Assembly (NCBI GenBank): GCA_032988165.1 | Contig: JANTQF010000099.1 | Location: 48,501-112,500, forward strand | Reading direction: 5' to 3' | DNA from: Emmonsiellopsis sp. PD_33 | Lineage: Eukaryota > Ascomycota > Eurotiomycetes > Onygenales > Ajellomycetaceae | DNA: 64,000 nucleotides | In this document: positions 1 to 12,386 of the stretch, piece by piece | Position numbering within the stretch: position 1 is the stretch's first letter | How the letters are laid out: each line of letters opens with the position of its first letter | Program-made: the position numbers and the translations under genes | The notes under the pieces: model-generated | The model's input: only the letters and a program-made list of their open reading frames with translations | Told to the model about the DNA's origin: nothing | The model's database searches: none

Positions 1-942
1 CTTTGTATCAGATTCTGGGAGTTCCTGAACCGACATGACCGATTTCAGCTGCGATCCCGGTCGTCCGTGATGGTCGCGTTGGGAACGGGTTTTCTTGGGT
101 CTTTCCAGGACATCTTGTTGGGATCCCGGAATGGAAGATGGGGGCGGCGTAAGGGATGATTCCATGACATCTTCCTCGTCATTTTCCAGATCGTTGTTTT
201 TAAGCATTCGCGAGTCAATCTCGATCGCAATCCCCGAATCCTGCTTGTGTGCTTTCCTCGAACGTCCTGGTTTGCGATTGGACTTCGCCAACGGATGGCC
301 GCTGGCAGATTTTTGTAGTCTGTGGTCCTTCTTTGGCTGCGAATCCTTGAATATCTCCCGCCAATTCTTCAGTAGCGACACCTTCTCCCCGTTACCTGGC
401 TGGTACAGCTCACCCGAATCGGCAAGGAAATCAGATGTTCGCCAGATAATAGGATAGAACGAGCCCTGATTGTCCTTCCCATCATCGTCTACTAGCTCCC
501 GAGGAGGACTGTCTCTTGACACTTTCGCATGCTTCCTTCTCTTCCCTGCGCCCTTCTGATCTGCCGTTGCGAGATTCTGTTTCCGAATAAGAGAGAGGTC
601 ATCGTCAAAGTACTCGTCGGTGTAGTATTCCCAGTCGGAGCCACTGTCGATACCATCGTACGTTGGCTGGTCCATGTAAACTGGCGAATGCATGGTACCT
701 CCAGCTAGGTCATCCTGTAAGAAAAGAATATGGGGAATCTCAGCTTTATACATGCGCAAAAGAGATGGCTATGGCGACCAGGTCCATGCATATAGGCTCG
801 CACGACAAGAAATATATTGGGGTGTGGTGGGGCTCAAATAGGTGAGGGGGAGATCACCGACCGCAAGCTCTCGTTCCCCTTCATCGAACCAGATCCAATC
901 CCCATCAAAATCGTCATCATAGTACTCATCGTCATCGGACAT
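1..942 (-). CDS. conserved acidic protein of unknown function, 5' part (runs off left edge)
   Basis: Two exons read right to left: 942..862 and 714..1, with intron 861..715 (donor GTCGGT, acceptor TTACAG). The phase-0 junction gives ...ELA|DDLAGG. The frame is open to base 1 without a stop, so at least 265 residues are present and the C-terminus lies outside the window. The N-terminus is an Asp/Glu/Tyr-rich stretch starting MSDDDEYYDDD with several Trp. Then comes a patch of Asp, Tyr and Glu, a basic segment (KRRKHAK), a block with WRTSDFLADSGELYQPG, and a low-complexity basic tail. I recognise this as a type of hypothetical protein conserved in Eurotiomycetes and know no function for it. There is no signal peptide or membrane segment; the charge pattern suggests a nuclear protein, which is inference. 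Confidence 0.75.
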
Positions 943-1909
943 GGTGAAGTAATGCGTCTGTCACCGTTGGTAGAGCTTCAGTTTTGCACCGTGGTTTGTA
1001 CGTGTTTTCCTCCCACCAGCCCATGTGGTGTCGGTTTCCAGGCGCCGTACCACCGATTTGCGCGATTGCTAGCTGGCAATGACTGGATGCTCAGAACCCA
1101 GCGAGCACGGGAGAGAGAGAGAGGAAGAGACGCAAGAGAGTGGCAGCCAGGCAGTCGACAATATACGCAACATCTGAAGTTTGCTGCGGGTTGAACTAGT
1201 TTTTGCTGATGTCAGGAAGCTGCAGGTGGGGACGGGCTAGTTACGTAATCTAGTTAGCTGGGAAAACGGTACTAGCTGTGTTAGGACTAGTCTGGCAATA
1301 TATAACGCTAGGGTGCTTCGGGCTAGCGCCATAACTTTATTCCAAGCTCCAGTTTGATTTAATGGGACGGAAGGGGTGATACTATATATGATAAAAAATG
1401 GCAGACATTGGCAAGATTGATGAGATTTATGCTGTTGATATATGTATGGGATGATCTAATGGTTTAAATGGTGCAAGGATATTCAGAACAACCGGAAAAC
1501 AACTTAAGATCTCAGTCAAGATACGAACTATTTGTTTGACCACCAACAATTGATTTTCGGACTATGTGCGGTAAATGCCGTAGATGCATTTGTTGGACCC
1601 CGCCTAAGGGGTGTTGAAGGGTGCTGGCTACCTCTTCGTTTGATTGTCAAGCTTTGATATGATCTCACCCAGCGACTATTTTTGCTGATTGGCACTGTAT
1701 CCTTGGGGCAACAGGGTGCCATTTGTGATATGGTTTTTCCCGCAAGATGGATGTACTGTACATACTTATGAAGGGAAACGGCAGCATTCGAACGATGATT
1801 CTCTATATCTAGTATCAATTGCCAATATAGGGGGAATACAATACTTGAAACTATATATCCGACCTCATGCAAACAACTATCCCATAGTTCAAACCCGCAA
1901 TCCATCCTC
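943..1909. other. intergenic region between the left-edge gene and ivd
   Basis: This holds the upstream region of the left-edge gene and the 3' flank of the dehydrogenase gene. There is a short GA repeat near 1111-1137. I see no coding potential consistent with a gene. Confidence 0.6.
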
Positions 1910-3594
1910 CTACGAGTACTCCTTGTTAAACGCCCGCCCGATAACCATCCGTCGAATCTCACTCGTCCCCGCACCGATCTCGTACAACTTCGCATCCCGC
2001 AACAGCCTACCCGCCGGGATCTCATTGACATACCCATTCCCTCCCATAAGCTGGATGGCATGCAGGGCGCATTCCGTCGCACGCTCGGCAGCATACAAGA
2101 TCGCACCCGCGCAGTCCTGGGTGCGGATGGCGCTGTTACTGGCGCCGTCGGAGGAGGCGGCCGCGTTGTCGATTTGGCGGGCCGTGGCATAGGTGTAGGC
2201 ACGGGACGCGCAGAGTTTGGTGTACATGTCCGCGAGTATGCCTTGGACGAGTTGGTTGTGGGCGATTGCGGTGTTGAATTGTTTGCGGGTGTGGGTGTAA
2301 GGTAGGACGAGGTCGAGGGATGCTTGCATTATTCTATGTGCCAGAAATAGATATTGTGTTAGTTGTTAGGCTGGTGGGTAGTTGGGCATCGATATGATGC
2401 TTATATGTATTTTGGGTTTGATAGTTGGGGGTTTCTCTTACCCTAGTGGGCCTGCGCTCAAAACAAGGCGTTCTAGGTCGAGCCCCTCCATTAAAACTTT
2501 GACGCCCCGGTTAAGCTCTCCAAGCATATTTTCCTGTGGTACGAAAACATCTTCGAAGATCAATTCGCCAGTATTAGAGCCCCGCATGCCGAGCTTATCG
2601 AGTTTCCGGGCGCACGAGAAACCTTTGAATGATTTCTCGACGACGAAGGCGGTCATGCCTTTTGAGCCTAGTTCTGGTTCAGTTTTCGCATACACGACAA
2701 TATAATCGGCATCAGGTCCCTATATTATTTTATAGAGCTTTGTTAAACATAAACTCTATAACGAACGGCAGTATACTGCGAAGGCGGGAGACTCACATTG
2801 GTTATCCACATCTTCGTCCCGTTTAGTAAATAACCTCCATCCACTGCCTTAGCAGTCGTTTTCATGCTGACAACGTCTGACCCTGCGGAGTGTTCTGACA
2901 TTGCCAAAGCACCAATCTTCTCTCCCGATATTAGACCAGGCAGGAATTTAGCTTTTTGTTCGGGAGACCCGTTCAACGAGAGCTGGTTGACGCAGAGTTG
3001 GGAATGCGCCGCATAGGAAAGGCCAATGCTGCCTGGTGACAACATAGAGCATTGTCAATATACGTTGTATTTACTACCACATCCGTTAGAACTGGGCGGG
3101 TATTCACCTGATGCTCGACTGATTTCTTCCAGAACCACGCAATGCGCTTGATATCCCATCGAGAGGCCGCCGTATTGCTCGTCTGCCGTCACACCTAGAA
3201 ATCTTCATTTCAAGAAGTGATCCTATTAGCTTATATCATGGTAATAGTAAGGCTCAACCCATACCCAGCATCTCCAAGCTTCCTCCACATGTCCGCGGGG
3301 AAATTATTCTCTTTGTCCGTTCGTGCAGCAACCTCTTCCGGGATCTCTCTCCCTACGAATGGTAGTATTGTCAGCATCAATTGTGGAATGCGGGAACTAT
3401 CAGCTTATCATACTTGTAAATTCTTGAACCCGCTCTCTCAATTCCGACAGGTCATCGTCGGACGGCGGCACGAAGCCCTGTGGGTGTTTTGTTGATGCCG
3501 CTCTCCATGTGGGGAGCTGGACAAACTGTCTCCGCGGTCGGCAGAGAGCTCTGGAAGTACGGCCAAGGAGGCGAGGAAGACACGGAGAAGCCAT
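1910..3594 (-). CDS. ivdA: isovaleryl-CoA dehydrogenase, mitochondrial
   Basis: FAD-dependent acyl-CoA dehydrogenase that oxidises isovaleryl-CoA to 3-methylcrotonyl-CoA in mitochondrial leucine degradation. Six exons: 3594..3414, 3352..3265, 3202..3108, 3032..2797, 2719..2442, 2333..1910, giving 433 residues, normal for the family. The N-terminus is Arg-rich (MASPCLPRLLGRTSRALCRP), as in a mitochondrial presequence. The acyl-CoA dehydrogenase signatures are visible: ALAMSEHSAGSDV, and QLMGGNGYVNEIPAGRLLRD followed by EIGAGTSEIRR. The motif GLDLERLVL carries the glutamate (about residue 283) that acts as catalytic base at the IVD-specific position, which favours IVD over other acyl-CoA dehydrogenases. 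The neighbouring divergent gene encodes the next enzyme of the pathway. In Aspergillus nidulans ivdA, mccA and mccB are clustered, so the pairing supports both calls. Confidence 0.93.
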
Positions 3595-4349
3595 GATTGA
3601 GATGCAATTGAGCAGAGTTCGTCAGGGAATGAAGGCGGCCTTGGAGTTTGCGAGAGGTGATAGCCGTGTCGGGAGGTTGGAGCTGGCGATATTCCAAGGT
3701 TGCATATGCCGAGCAGGATCGGCAAACCTGCTGAGTTTGGTCAGCCGCATCCCCACGATTCGGTTGTCGTCGGCTAACTTGGCTCCGCATATCTCTAGGG
3801 GGGACTTGCTCTAGAGGTCACTTCATAGGTATTAAAATATTGTGAAGCGTTATATAAATGGCGAGAGATTTAGGCCTACTCCTATCTAATGTCATGAAGA
3901 GGGGGTATATCTAACGTTAATCCTAGCTTAAACATGTATGAACAGGCAGAAGAGACAACCGAAGCAGGAAGGGGATACATGTTCAGCATTGAAATACTGA
4001 TAACTAGTTAAGTTAAAGAGAATGATGAAGAAGCTATGAAGAGAAGATACATCTCAGGATGGATTCGTAAATACTGTAGCGAACAGTTGTTCAGTGATAC
4101 ATTTTAATTGTCCCCGGAGATTTACACTAGGGTGGCACTAAAGTATTAGCGTGGCATTAACGAGAATGCCGACCCCATACCTGGTTTTGCCGTCCATAGC
4201 CGACATCTCTCCGCCAACCTCATCTCTCGCTCACATATCTCGACACCGCTTCCAGGAACAGATAGAGGGCTATCCTGGTTGTTCTCTCAGGGCCATGATC
4301 TGACTATAATCAGTCTCGAACCCCCCGTGCCATTGACCGACTCTTCAAC
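3595..4349. promoter_or_regulatory. shared divergent promoter of ivdA and mccB
   Basis: A 755-base gap between the two divergent start codons of leucine-catabolism genes. Joint induction by leucine is expected by analogy with A. nidulans, but I did not identify a specific activator site. The middle (about 3830-4150) is AT-rich with no coding potential. Confidence 0.55.
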
Positions 4350-6235
4350 ATGGCTGCCTCCATTCGTGCCCCCTCCACCATGCTCCTCCGCAGCCTCCGC
4401 ACCGCGCTGTCATCCACCCGCCAATTGCGAGGAACATGGCCTCGCGCAGCTATATCCCGCCAGGCAGTGAGGTCAATTGCCAGTTACACACATTCCCACC
4501 AGGCGTCAGCGATATCCGTACTCCCTACAGTCGTCGACACCTCGTCAGCCGATTTCAAAGACAATGCTGCCCAGATGGACGAACTGCTGGCAAAGATGGC
4601 AGAGTTACATTCCAATATTGCCAAAGGAGGCCCTCAGAAGGCAAAGGATAAGCACATTGCCCGCGGGAAGATGCTTCCTCGAGACCGAGTCACGTCGCTG
4701 ATCGACCCCGGAACTTCGCTGCTTGAACTATCCCCCCTCGCGGGCCATGAAGTTTATCCCGGTGACGATGTGCCGTCCGGAGGTATCATCACCGGTATTG
4801 GCACCGTGGAAGGCGTTACGTGTATGATTGTGGCAAACGACAGCACGGTTAAGGGAGGTACTTATTACCCAATCACGGTCAAAAAGCATCTGCGTGCTCA
4901 GGCAATCGCCCAGGAGAATAAGCTGCCTTGCATTTACCTGGTTGACTCGGGAGGAGCCAATCTCCCCCACCAAGCCGACGTCTTCCCTGACAGAGACCAC
5001 TTTGGCCGGATATTCTACAACCAGGCTAGGATGAGCTCGATGGGCATCCCCCAGATCTCCGTTGTGATGGGACCATGCACTGCAGGCGGAGCATACGTCC
5101 CAGCCATGAGTGACGAATCGATCATCGTCGAGAACCAGGGAACCATCTTCCTCGCAGGACCACCGCTAGTCAAAGCTGCAACCGGCGAGGTAGTGTCTGC
5201 TGAAGATCTTGGTGGCGGTCGACTCCACAGTTCGATCTCCGGCGTAACAGACTACCTTGCAGTCGACGATGCCCATGCCCTTGTCCTTGCACGAAGATCG
5301 ATCTCCAACCTCAACTGGCCCAAAACATCCCTCCCCATCTCTCTAACGTCGTCAACATCGTCGCCTGCATCCTCAATCAAAGAACCTCTCTATGACCCCG
5401 CAGAACTCTCCGGCATAGTCGGGACCAATTTACGCCGCCAGATCCCCGCGCATGAGGTGATCGCTCGCATCGTGGATGGAAGCGAGTTTGCCGAGTTTAA
5501 ACGCGACTATGGCTCGACTCTAGTGACGGGCTTCGCGCGAATCTACGGAACACAAGTCGGCATTGTAGCCAACAATGGCATCCTCTTCTCAGAATCGTCA
5601 CTCAAGGGCGCGCATTTCATTGAGCTCTGCGCCCAACGGAACATCCCTCTCATCTTCCTCCAGAACATCTCCGGCTTCATGGTCGGCGCAGATGCAGAGA
5701 AGGGCGGCATTGCAAAGAACGGAGCCAAACTTGTGACCGCTGTAGCATGTGCAGACGTGCCCAAATTTACTGTCGTCTTTGGCTCCAGTGCCGGAGCAGG
5801 TAATTACGGAATGTGGTAAGTTGAATCTCCCCCAAATCCTCCAACCTAGGAACCCCTGTCTAAAACAACTTTCTCTATCTATTACCCCTTGCCCTTTAAC
5901 CCCCACCCACAAAGCTAATAAAGAGACCCTGCAGCGGCCGCGCCTACTCCCCCCGCTTCCTCTTCATGTGGCCCAACGCTAAAATCGGCGTGATGGGTTC
6001 CGAACAGCTATCCGCCGTGATGGAGGCCGTCGGAAGGACTGCGGACCCGAACTTGCGTGCACGCATCGATGCGGAGTCAGAGGCGATATTCTCCTCCGCG
6101 CGACTGTGGGATGATGGTGTGATTCCGCCAGCGCACACGAGGAAGGTTCTTGGATTGAGTCTTGCGGCGGCGCTGGGTGGTCGGAGGGCTAGTGAGGAGG
6201 AGGAGAAGACGAGGTTTGGTGTATTTAGGATGTAA
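4350..6235 (+). CDS. mccB: 3-methylcrotonyl-CoA carboxylase beta subunit, mitochondrial
   Basis: The non-biotinylated carboxyltransferase subunit, which makes 3-methylglutaconyl-CoA in leucine degradation. Two exons: 4350..5815 and 5935..6235. The GTAAGT donor splits a codon rejoined after CTGCAG to read GNYGMCGRAYSPRFLF, a conserved family stretch. The product is 588 residues, the usual length. The Arg/Ser-rich start (MAASIRAPSTMLLRSLRTAL) looks like a mitochondrial presequence. Carboxyltransferase motifs include YLVDSGGANLPHQADVFPD, MGPCTAGGAYVPAMSDE and FLQNISGFMVG. The first ATG is used because it precedes the presequence-like region. It diverges from ivdA across a 755-base promoter. The biotin-carrying alpha subunit gene (mccA) is not in the window. 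Confidence 0.95.
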
Positions 6236-7618
6236 AATGGTGGAGAGTTGGGGAGGAGGTTTTATATCTTGTCTTTTCAGCTTTTTGTTTGCGCTTAAAT
6301 ACCAGGTGAAATAGATACTTCTAGATTTCTTTTTGAGATGATATCAACTCTTGTGTAAATCCCAACTGGCCTCCTTAATTTTGCCAGTCTCTCACCGCCA
6401 TTCCAGATTCCAAAATGAAGCTGGAAGAAGTTTCGTTTTTTTTTAAGCTTCAAAACAAAAACACCACACGCAAGGAATATGAGGCAATAATGAAACAACC
6501 CACCTACGTGCAAAGTCAAAGTTTTGAAATTAATGGGAGAAACCTCAATGAAAAGGATTTTGAGAAACATCAAAACATCCACGTTGTGGTACTTTGAAGA
6601 ATGAGGATCTGCTTGGAATAGCTGCTGCTGCTCATCCCACATGCAAACCAAAGGCTACCTAGGTACCTTCATGCTGAGAAGAGCCATGAAACACACCGCA
6701 CGTACAGAAAACATCACTACCCCTGCCCTGTCCTGTCCTACCCTAACCATATCTAGGGATTGTAAGAAAATGAAGATCGGTCCCAAACATACATAGCCAA
6801 AGTCATTTTGACAATACAATATAGGAATAGAAACGCAGAAACAAAAAAAGACAAAGAGTAAACCCAGAAATAAAAATAAATAAATAAAAATAAACCAATC
6901 TCTCCCGCATCTAACCGCCTCCCTCGCGCATAGAGCTTTTTTTTTTTGGTCCCCATCCATCCATCCCATTCCTCACCCAAACGCAATAACTACCTTTAGG
7001 TATCCCCCCTGAATAAGAAAAGTCAGTTGACTTTTTTTCTTCTCCAGCCCCCCCAGATCCCCATGCTCCCATTCCGCTTTCAGACAGACAGAGAGAAAAA
7101 AACCCCCCGGTCTGGTGTGGAATCCATGTTTGATGTTTGCATCAATTTGTGGGGGGGAGGGTAGCGCGACCTAATCAAGAAGAAAAGGGAAGAGAAGAGG
7201 TTTTGAAAATGGGGGACCCGGAAAAAACGGGCTGAATTGAATTGAATTGGATTGAATGGAATGGAAGGAGGTATTGGAGAGGGGAGAGAAAAGGTATATA
7301 AATATGAACAAAAGAATAGAATCATAAACGTCGTTAAAAAAACAATAAGAAGAAAGCAAAGAATATGAAGGAATGGAAAAAGAGAAAGAGAAAGAGAGAA
7401 GGGAAAAAAAAATCCTGCAATTTGCTTTTTATAGCGATCGAAATTAATAGAACCTGTCCTGTATATATGAGAGATAATACCAAGGGGGGTGGGATGGAGA
7501 AAAATGTGGAAAAGTGATGGATAAACATAGACAGTAAAAAGAAGAGGTATATCATTTATAGAAGAAAGGAGAAAAGAAAACTCCCAACCCAACCCACGCT
7601 TTTCCCTCTCGGAACAGC
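6236..7618. other. intergenic region between convergent mccB and the Rap1-like gene
   Basis: This holds the 3' flanks of two convergent genes. It is AT-rich, with short A and T runs around 6840-6950 and a strongly GA-rich plus strand at about 7080-7600. Open frames here are low-complexity (Phe/Ser/Leu-rich) and I do not regard them as genes. Confidence 0.6.
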
Positions 7619-9016
7619 TCACAAAATCACACAGTCTCCCTTCCCCCTCCCCCTCTTCCTGTGGCCTCTTAACCGCCCGTTTTTCCCTTGCCCATCACCC
7701 CCCGCACCACCAACCCCAACACCAACGCCCCCATTCCGCCCATTCATACTCAATTCCATACTCCTCTCTTGACTCGCCAGTAGATCCTTCCTTATGATCT
7801 GCCTACATAGATCGACAAACACTTCGTTAACGTTTGCTCGTCTGCGGGCGGATGTTTCGTAATAGGGCGAGTTCCCCCATTGCTGGGAGAGGGCGAAGGC
7901 GCGCGATCGCGAGACGACGCGGTCTTCTTCAAGATCTGACTTGTTACCGACGATGACGATGGGGACGTTTTCGTCGTCTTTGATGCGGATGATTTGTTCG
8001 CGGAGTTCGGCTAGTTCGTTTAGGGAGGACATGGAGGTTATAGAGAATACGAGGAGGAAGCCTTGGCCTTGCTTCATATATAGTTCTCTGTATATTGGGA
8101 AGGAGTTAGATGTGTGGAATTTGGGCAGATAGGTTGAAGATTGATGTCGCGAGAAAACATCTTGGTCTATATTGTCTGGAAACGGGGTCATGAAGAGTAA
8201 AAATTTTACCTCATGGCAGCTAGAAAGGAAAAGTATTAGCATACAATCGAACTAGGGAGAGGAGAGAGTAAAACAACTTACTGAATTGTTCAGTCCCGGC
8301 TGTATCTAATCTATATGTCAATTCTGTTAGCCATGTACACTTAGATGATTTAACATCAAACGGGATAGATAGTGCATCCAAGCCTCCTCCACAGTTATTC
8401 TCCAACTGATATCCTTCGGGGGAATCTCGCCAGATAGGTAGGCAAAAGCTAGTACGTACATCTCTAGAACGCATTGTCGTCCCTGCATAGAAAAAGAAAA
8501 TAGAAGAATTAACGGATTTGCCCGAGCGCAGGAGGGGCCGCAAATGTTGTGGTCGTGACACTCACATCCACTTCGATCAGTTTCCGATACGAGTCTTCGA
8601 TAGTAGGATCGTAGCTTTCAATCCAGACGTTTTGGACGAATTGGGCTGTGGGTAAATTTCATCCATTAGCACGGATACAATAGACAACGGCACGGAAGTG
8701 GGCTGGGCGGAATTGTAATTGTAGCGGACAAGGGGAATGTATATACCAGTTAAACAACTCTTTCCCACTCCACCTGTACGTCAAGAAATCCAACATCAGC
8801 AATTGGCCCTCTAGAATTCGGAGTAAACACTGGCGGAATTTGCGTACCAGCGCCTAGCACCACAATGTGATACTCTCTCCTGCAAGTATTCAACCAAACG
8901 TTAGCCACGTTTTCATCTTATATTTTAGAACGGGCGGACAATCGACCAATCCTCTCAGTGTAGGTAGGGGAACGAATAAGCGCCTACCGTGGTTGTAGCT
9001 TTAGATTAGAAGCCAT
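7619..9016 (-). CDS. rsrA: Ras-family GTPase of the Rap1/Rsr1 (Bud1, Krev-1) type
   Basis: Small GTPase related to yeast Rsr1/Bud1 and Neurospora Krev-1, which acts in polarity and cell-shape control at the plasma membrane. Eight exons: 9016..8988, 8879..8848, 8773..8747, 8645..8566, 8482..8460, 8310..8282, 8219..8210, 8087..7619, giving 232 residues. Seven introns fall in the first 110 codons. The reconstructed protein has the P-loop GAGGVGKS (residues 19-26), effector region YDPTIEDSY, DTAGTEQF, VGNKSDLEED, ETSARRRANV, and a Gly-rich then basic tail ending CVIL. That CAAX box predicts geranylgeranylation. Exon 7 is only 10 nt (CTGCCATGAG) and is needed to complete the QFTAMRELYMKQ block. 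The Thr in DTAGTEQF and the LYMKQGQGF run favour Rap/Rsr over Ras1. Confidence 0.93.
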
Positions 9017-12000
9017 TGTGAACGGTGCAGTGGGAATCAGAGATTCCACTGGAAGGAATAGGTAAGGACAAGCACGCTGCGGCTCTTAACTACCAGGTCC
9101 GGCAACAGCACCGTTGTAATCGTGTGGGGGAGGGGTGGCGCTAGAAGTGGAGCGGAGGAGGAGTGTCTCGAAAATCTGGGGAACCTGTGTCCTGGCCCTG
9201 TGGTTTTTCTGGGGGAGCAGGAACGGAGGTAGCAAAAAAGTTATGCCCGAAACAACCCGGTCCAACCAACACGTTACTCGTGGGGATGTTCGTCCTTGAA
9301 CCCTGCCTCGATAGATAGAAGAAATCTCCTACCCGCGTTTGACTGCCTCGGCTGCTGTTATGCCTTTGCTTGGTTCCTCTAACGACACAGGTTGTGGATC
9401 AGGAAGATAGTTTTTACACCCGTTTCATAAGTCGGAATCCCGGAGGAAAGAAAAATCGCGCAGTATGCCACCGACTGCAATGTTCCCTCAGGAACAAGAC
9501 AGGATCCTAGACGCAGTGTCCCGCAACAGCACGTTTAGGAAGTTGCAACGGAAACCAGCGTGCATCCGCGTTACGAGTTCTGCAAAGACGCCACGATCAG
9601 GACAAGGATCTGGGTTGTTTGTAGCAGATCAGGGAGGCGGCGTTTAGGAAGACGGGAGCCGAGCGGCGATTGGGGAATTGTTCGGAGAGTGGGACGCAGG
9701 AGGTCACGATCACGTTGTTTCTGGGCCCCGGGGTGGGCGGCGGTCAAATAGGACAGGGCGAGCGGGTGAGGAGAAGTGGAGCGGAGCTGTATATATTTTT
9801 TTAATTCAGTCCGGATATTCTAGCAGTCGAATTGCAGCTTGGTTATTGCAACGGCGGCTGACAGCGTTAGGAATTGACGGAGAATAAAAAGACTCGAATG
9901 GACCAGTGCAGCGTGTGGGGGAGCGAGCGATTGGGGGACGAGGTTGGACTAAGCATGGGACACAGATGCCACATCAATTAGCAATTGCAATCGGGCCACA
10001 GGTAGTACGGAGGCAGAAATGGGCCGAAGGGATACTGCAGGATCAGACAGCTGGCGAGAGGCGGGGAGCAGAAAGGAGGACCCAGGGGCGGAGAGAAGAA
10101 GAATACACACGGGAAAAAAAAAACACGGGAGAGATGAGCAGGGACGATGTTGTTGTGTGGTGTGAGTAGCGGCAGTTGGCTGGCAGGCGGCGGTTTAGTC
10201 GGGGATGGGCCCATCTGCCGGCCCAGCACCAAAACTTAATTGGCGGCGCGGATCTGGGAGACGGGGAGATTTGCTCGGGCCCAGCAGGTGAAAATCGACG
10301 AGTAGAGCGGTCGATTGTAACAAATCCTGTATCCCAGCCCAATTCTCGCTCTGTATAAATAGCAGCAGCAGCAGCAGCAGCATGGCAGCGGCATACATGC
10401 ACTGCTTTATGCGTCGCCATGCTCCAGCAGCATCCAGCATGGCGACATCGGCTGAGCTCAGCCCGCACTCAGCAGAGTCTAGACTTTGGCGCTCCACTCC
10501 GGCTGTATTTAGTGGCAGCCTCTCCCACAGTGGGCGATGGGCCGATGGCCCCAAGGATCGGATGCCACGGCCAGCATGAAGCCAGCACCACCAGCGTCGA
10601 CGGCCATTTCTGTATCTTTTTTATGTTGCGGTGTCTCATATTGCATGGGACAGACTCCTCTTGTTATTTTATCTGGGCGGTTTTCTTTCCAACTTACTTC
10701 TCCCCGTCCTGTTTGACTTAAAGATGCCGGCTCGATTCGACATTGCCGATAGTGACCATTGTCCTATCCTGGCAGTTTTGCCACGCTGGTTCTGATGCTA
10801 ATGATCTTCGTGTGGAGGACTTTAGCATGAAAAGACGTTATCCTAACCCCTCACTAGGTTTTGTCCGCCTCGCCTCGGATGGCCAAAGGTTGCGCTGATC
10901 GGTGAAGTTTTGGAGGATGTCTGCTGCTGCTGTGCCCATGTCTCGCATTTGGCGATATCTTCGCCTGAGACAACCCACTCGATCAGGGTCCAGTGTTGCT
11001 CGAACCTCGATCATGCGACCTAGTATCGAAACCCGTCAGCCCAGTCCATGCAAAAAACAAACATGCTGCCTGGGTGCGAGGCTGGTTTCGGGAGTTGGCT
11101 GCGTGGAGAAGGGTTGGAGGCGGACATGGCCCCCAACGAGCTGGCTGGGGGCGATCAGCACAGACTCCATTCCATGAAGGGGCATCCTGATCGCATATTG
11201 CGCTTGTTTCGACACCATACCGCTGCCATCTCTTGTAGTTGTGGCGGTATCATTCTCATGCTTTGTCGTCTGCTGTCTTCGATGTTTGATGTGCGATGCG
11301 GCTCCACCGCTGGCCTGTCCAAATGCGGAAATCGGCAGCCCTGACCTCAGCAGAGCCGCAGCATCATATCCAACGTCGTCGACTCTGCGTCTGGCGGTCT
11401 ATCTGCAGCAGAAATGGCGGGCTGTTCCGTAGACCGCACCTCTGCCCTCGCTGCTGGGCCGGGCATGCAGCTTGTTTCCCGAATGCAGCCCTTGGCCCCG
11501 ATTCCCACATGGCGGTGTCGGCCCTGCATCTCCCCTGCAGCCCTATAACCCTGGCACAGTTGGCAGACTGCTTCGGGCCAACGCAAACGTTGTCTGTGGA
11601 GGGAAAACCTGCTTCCGGTATCTACGGCTTTGCTATGGAGACTATAGGCGTTTTATCTTAGGTGTTTCTTGAACGGAAAGAATCATGTTTGGGCTTCAGA
11701 GCTACTCTGAGATACGCATTATCCGTGTCCCTATCTCTCTTGCTATCTCTGCCATCCCTCTTCTCTTGGTTTGCTCATTCCTGTTGGCGGCTCGTGAACT
11801 CGAATTATGCCTGATTTGCTAGTTCAAAGGCCCTTCCTTTTGCTACGGTAGCTAATCATACTCTTAGAGGATGGGACCGCCTAGCTTGTGAAGGAGAAAA
11901 GTAGAAATCAAAAAGAAAGAGACCGTGCGTCTTCGTGTCTGTGGCTGTTGAAGTTGGTAGGACGTTCACTTGAGAATGAAAGGGTGGTGGGTTGTTTCAG

Positions 12001-12386
12001 CCTACCAACGAAGAGTTGCAAATCTTTTTATACTATGTGCAGCAATGGACTTTCCGGCTTCCTACGAACTAGATGAATTGGTACCAACCCCAGAGATTGG
12101 TGTATTTCTTTGTCAGCCCGTCATTGTTGGGTTGGTTATGGATTCGTCGTATTCATTCCTCGCATCGTTATTCCTGAGCATTTACAAGTGTAGTCAAATG
12201 TTCGATTTTTGGTCTTCATCTATGAAGCAGAATACTGACTATTTCCTTCGCTTCACGCTTTACTCTGCATTTATTTCGATGTCCCGCTCGAAACATTTCC
12301 CCTGATGCCACATACGACCCAAGCCCCCTTTGCCTGTTTGAGAGGCTACCCGAAATCCGATTCCCGTTTGGAAGCCAGATGGGTAG
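9017..12386. other. long intergenic region upstream of rsrA
   Basis: 3.4 kb with no open frame I can support. The part next to rsrA presumably holds its promoter and leader. At 10351-10362 a TATAAATAG-type box is followed directly by a short GCA repeat (10361-10381). Small frames around 10382-11660 lack family features, have no consistent codon pattern and overlap one another on both strands. Confidence 0.5.
10360..10382 (+). repeat. (GCA)n microsatellite next to a TATA-like box
   Basis: About seven AGC/GCA units follow directly after TATAAATAG. No gene is assigned downstream. Confidence 0.8.

Noticed and set aside
10382..11661. Chain of small plus-strand frames after the TATA-like box
   Set aside because: No domain, no consistent splice partners, and similar frames occur on the opposite strand.
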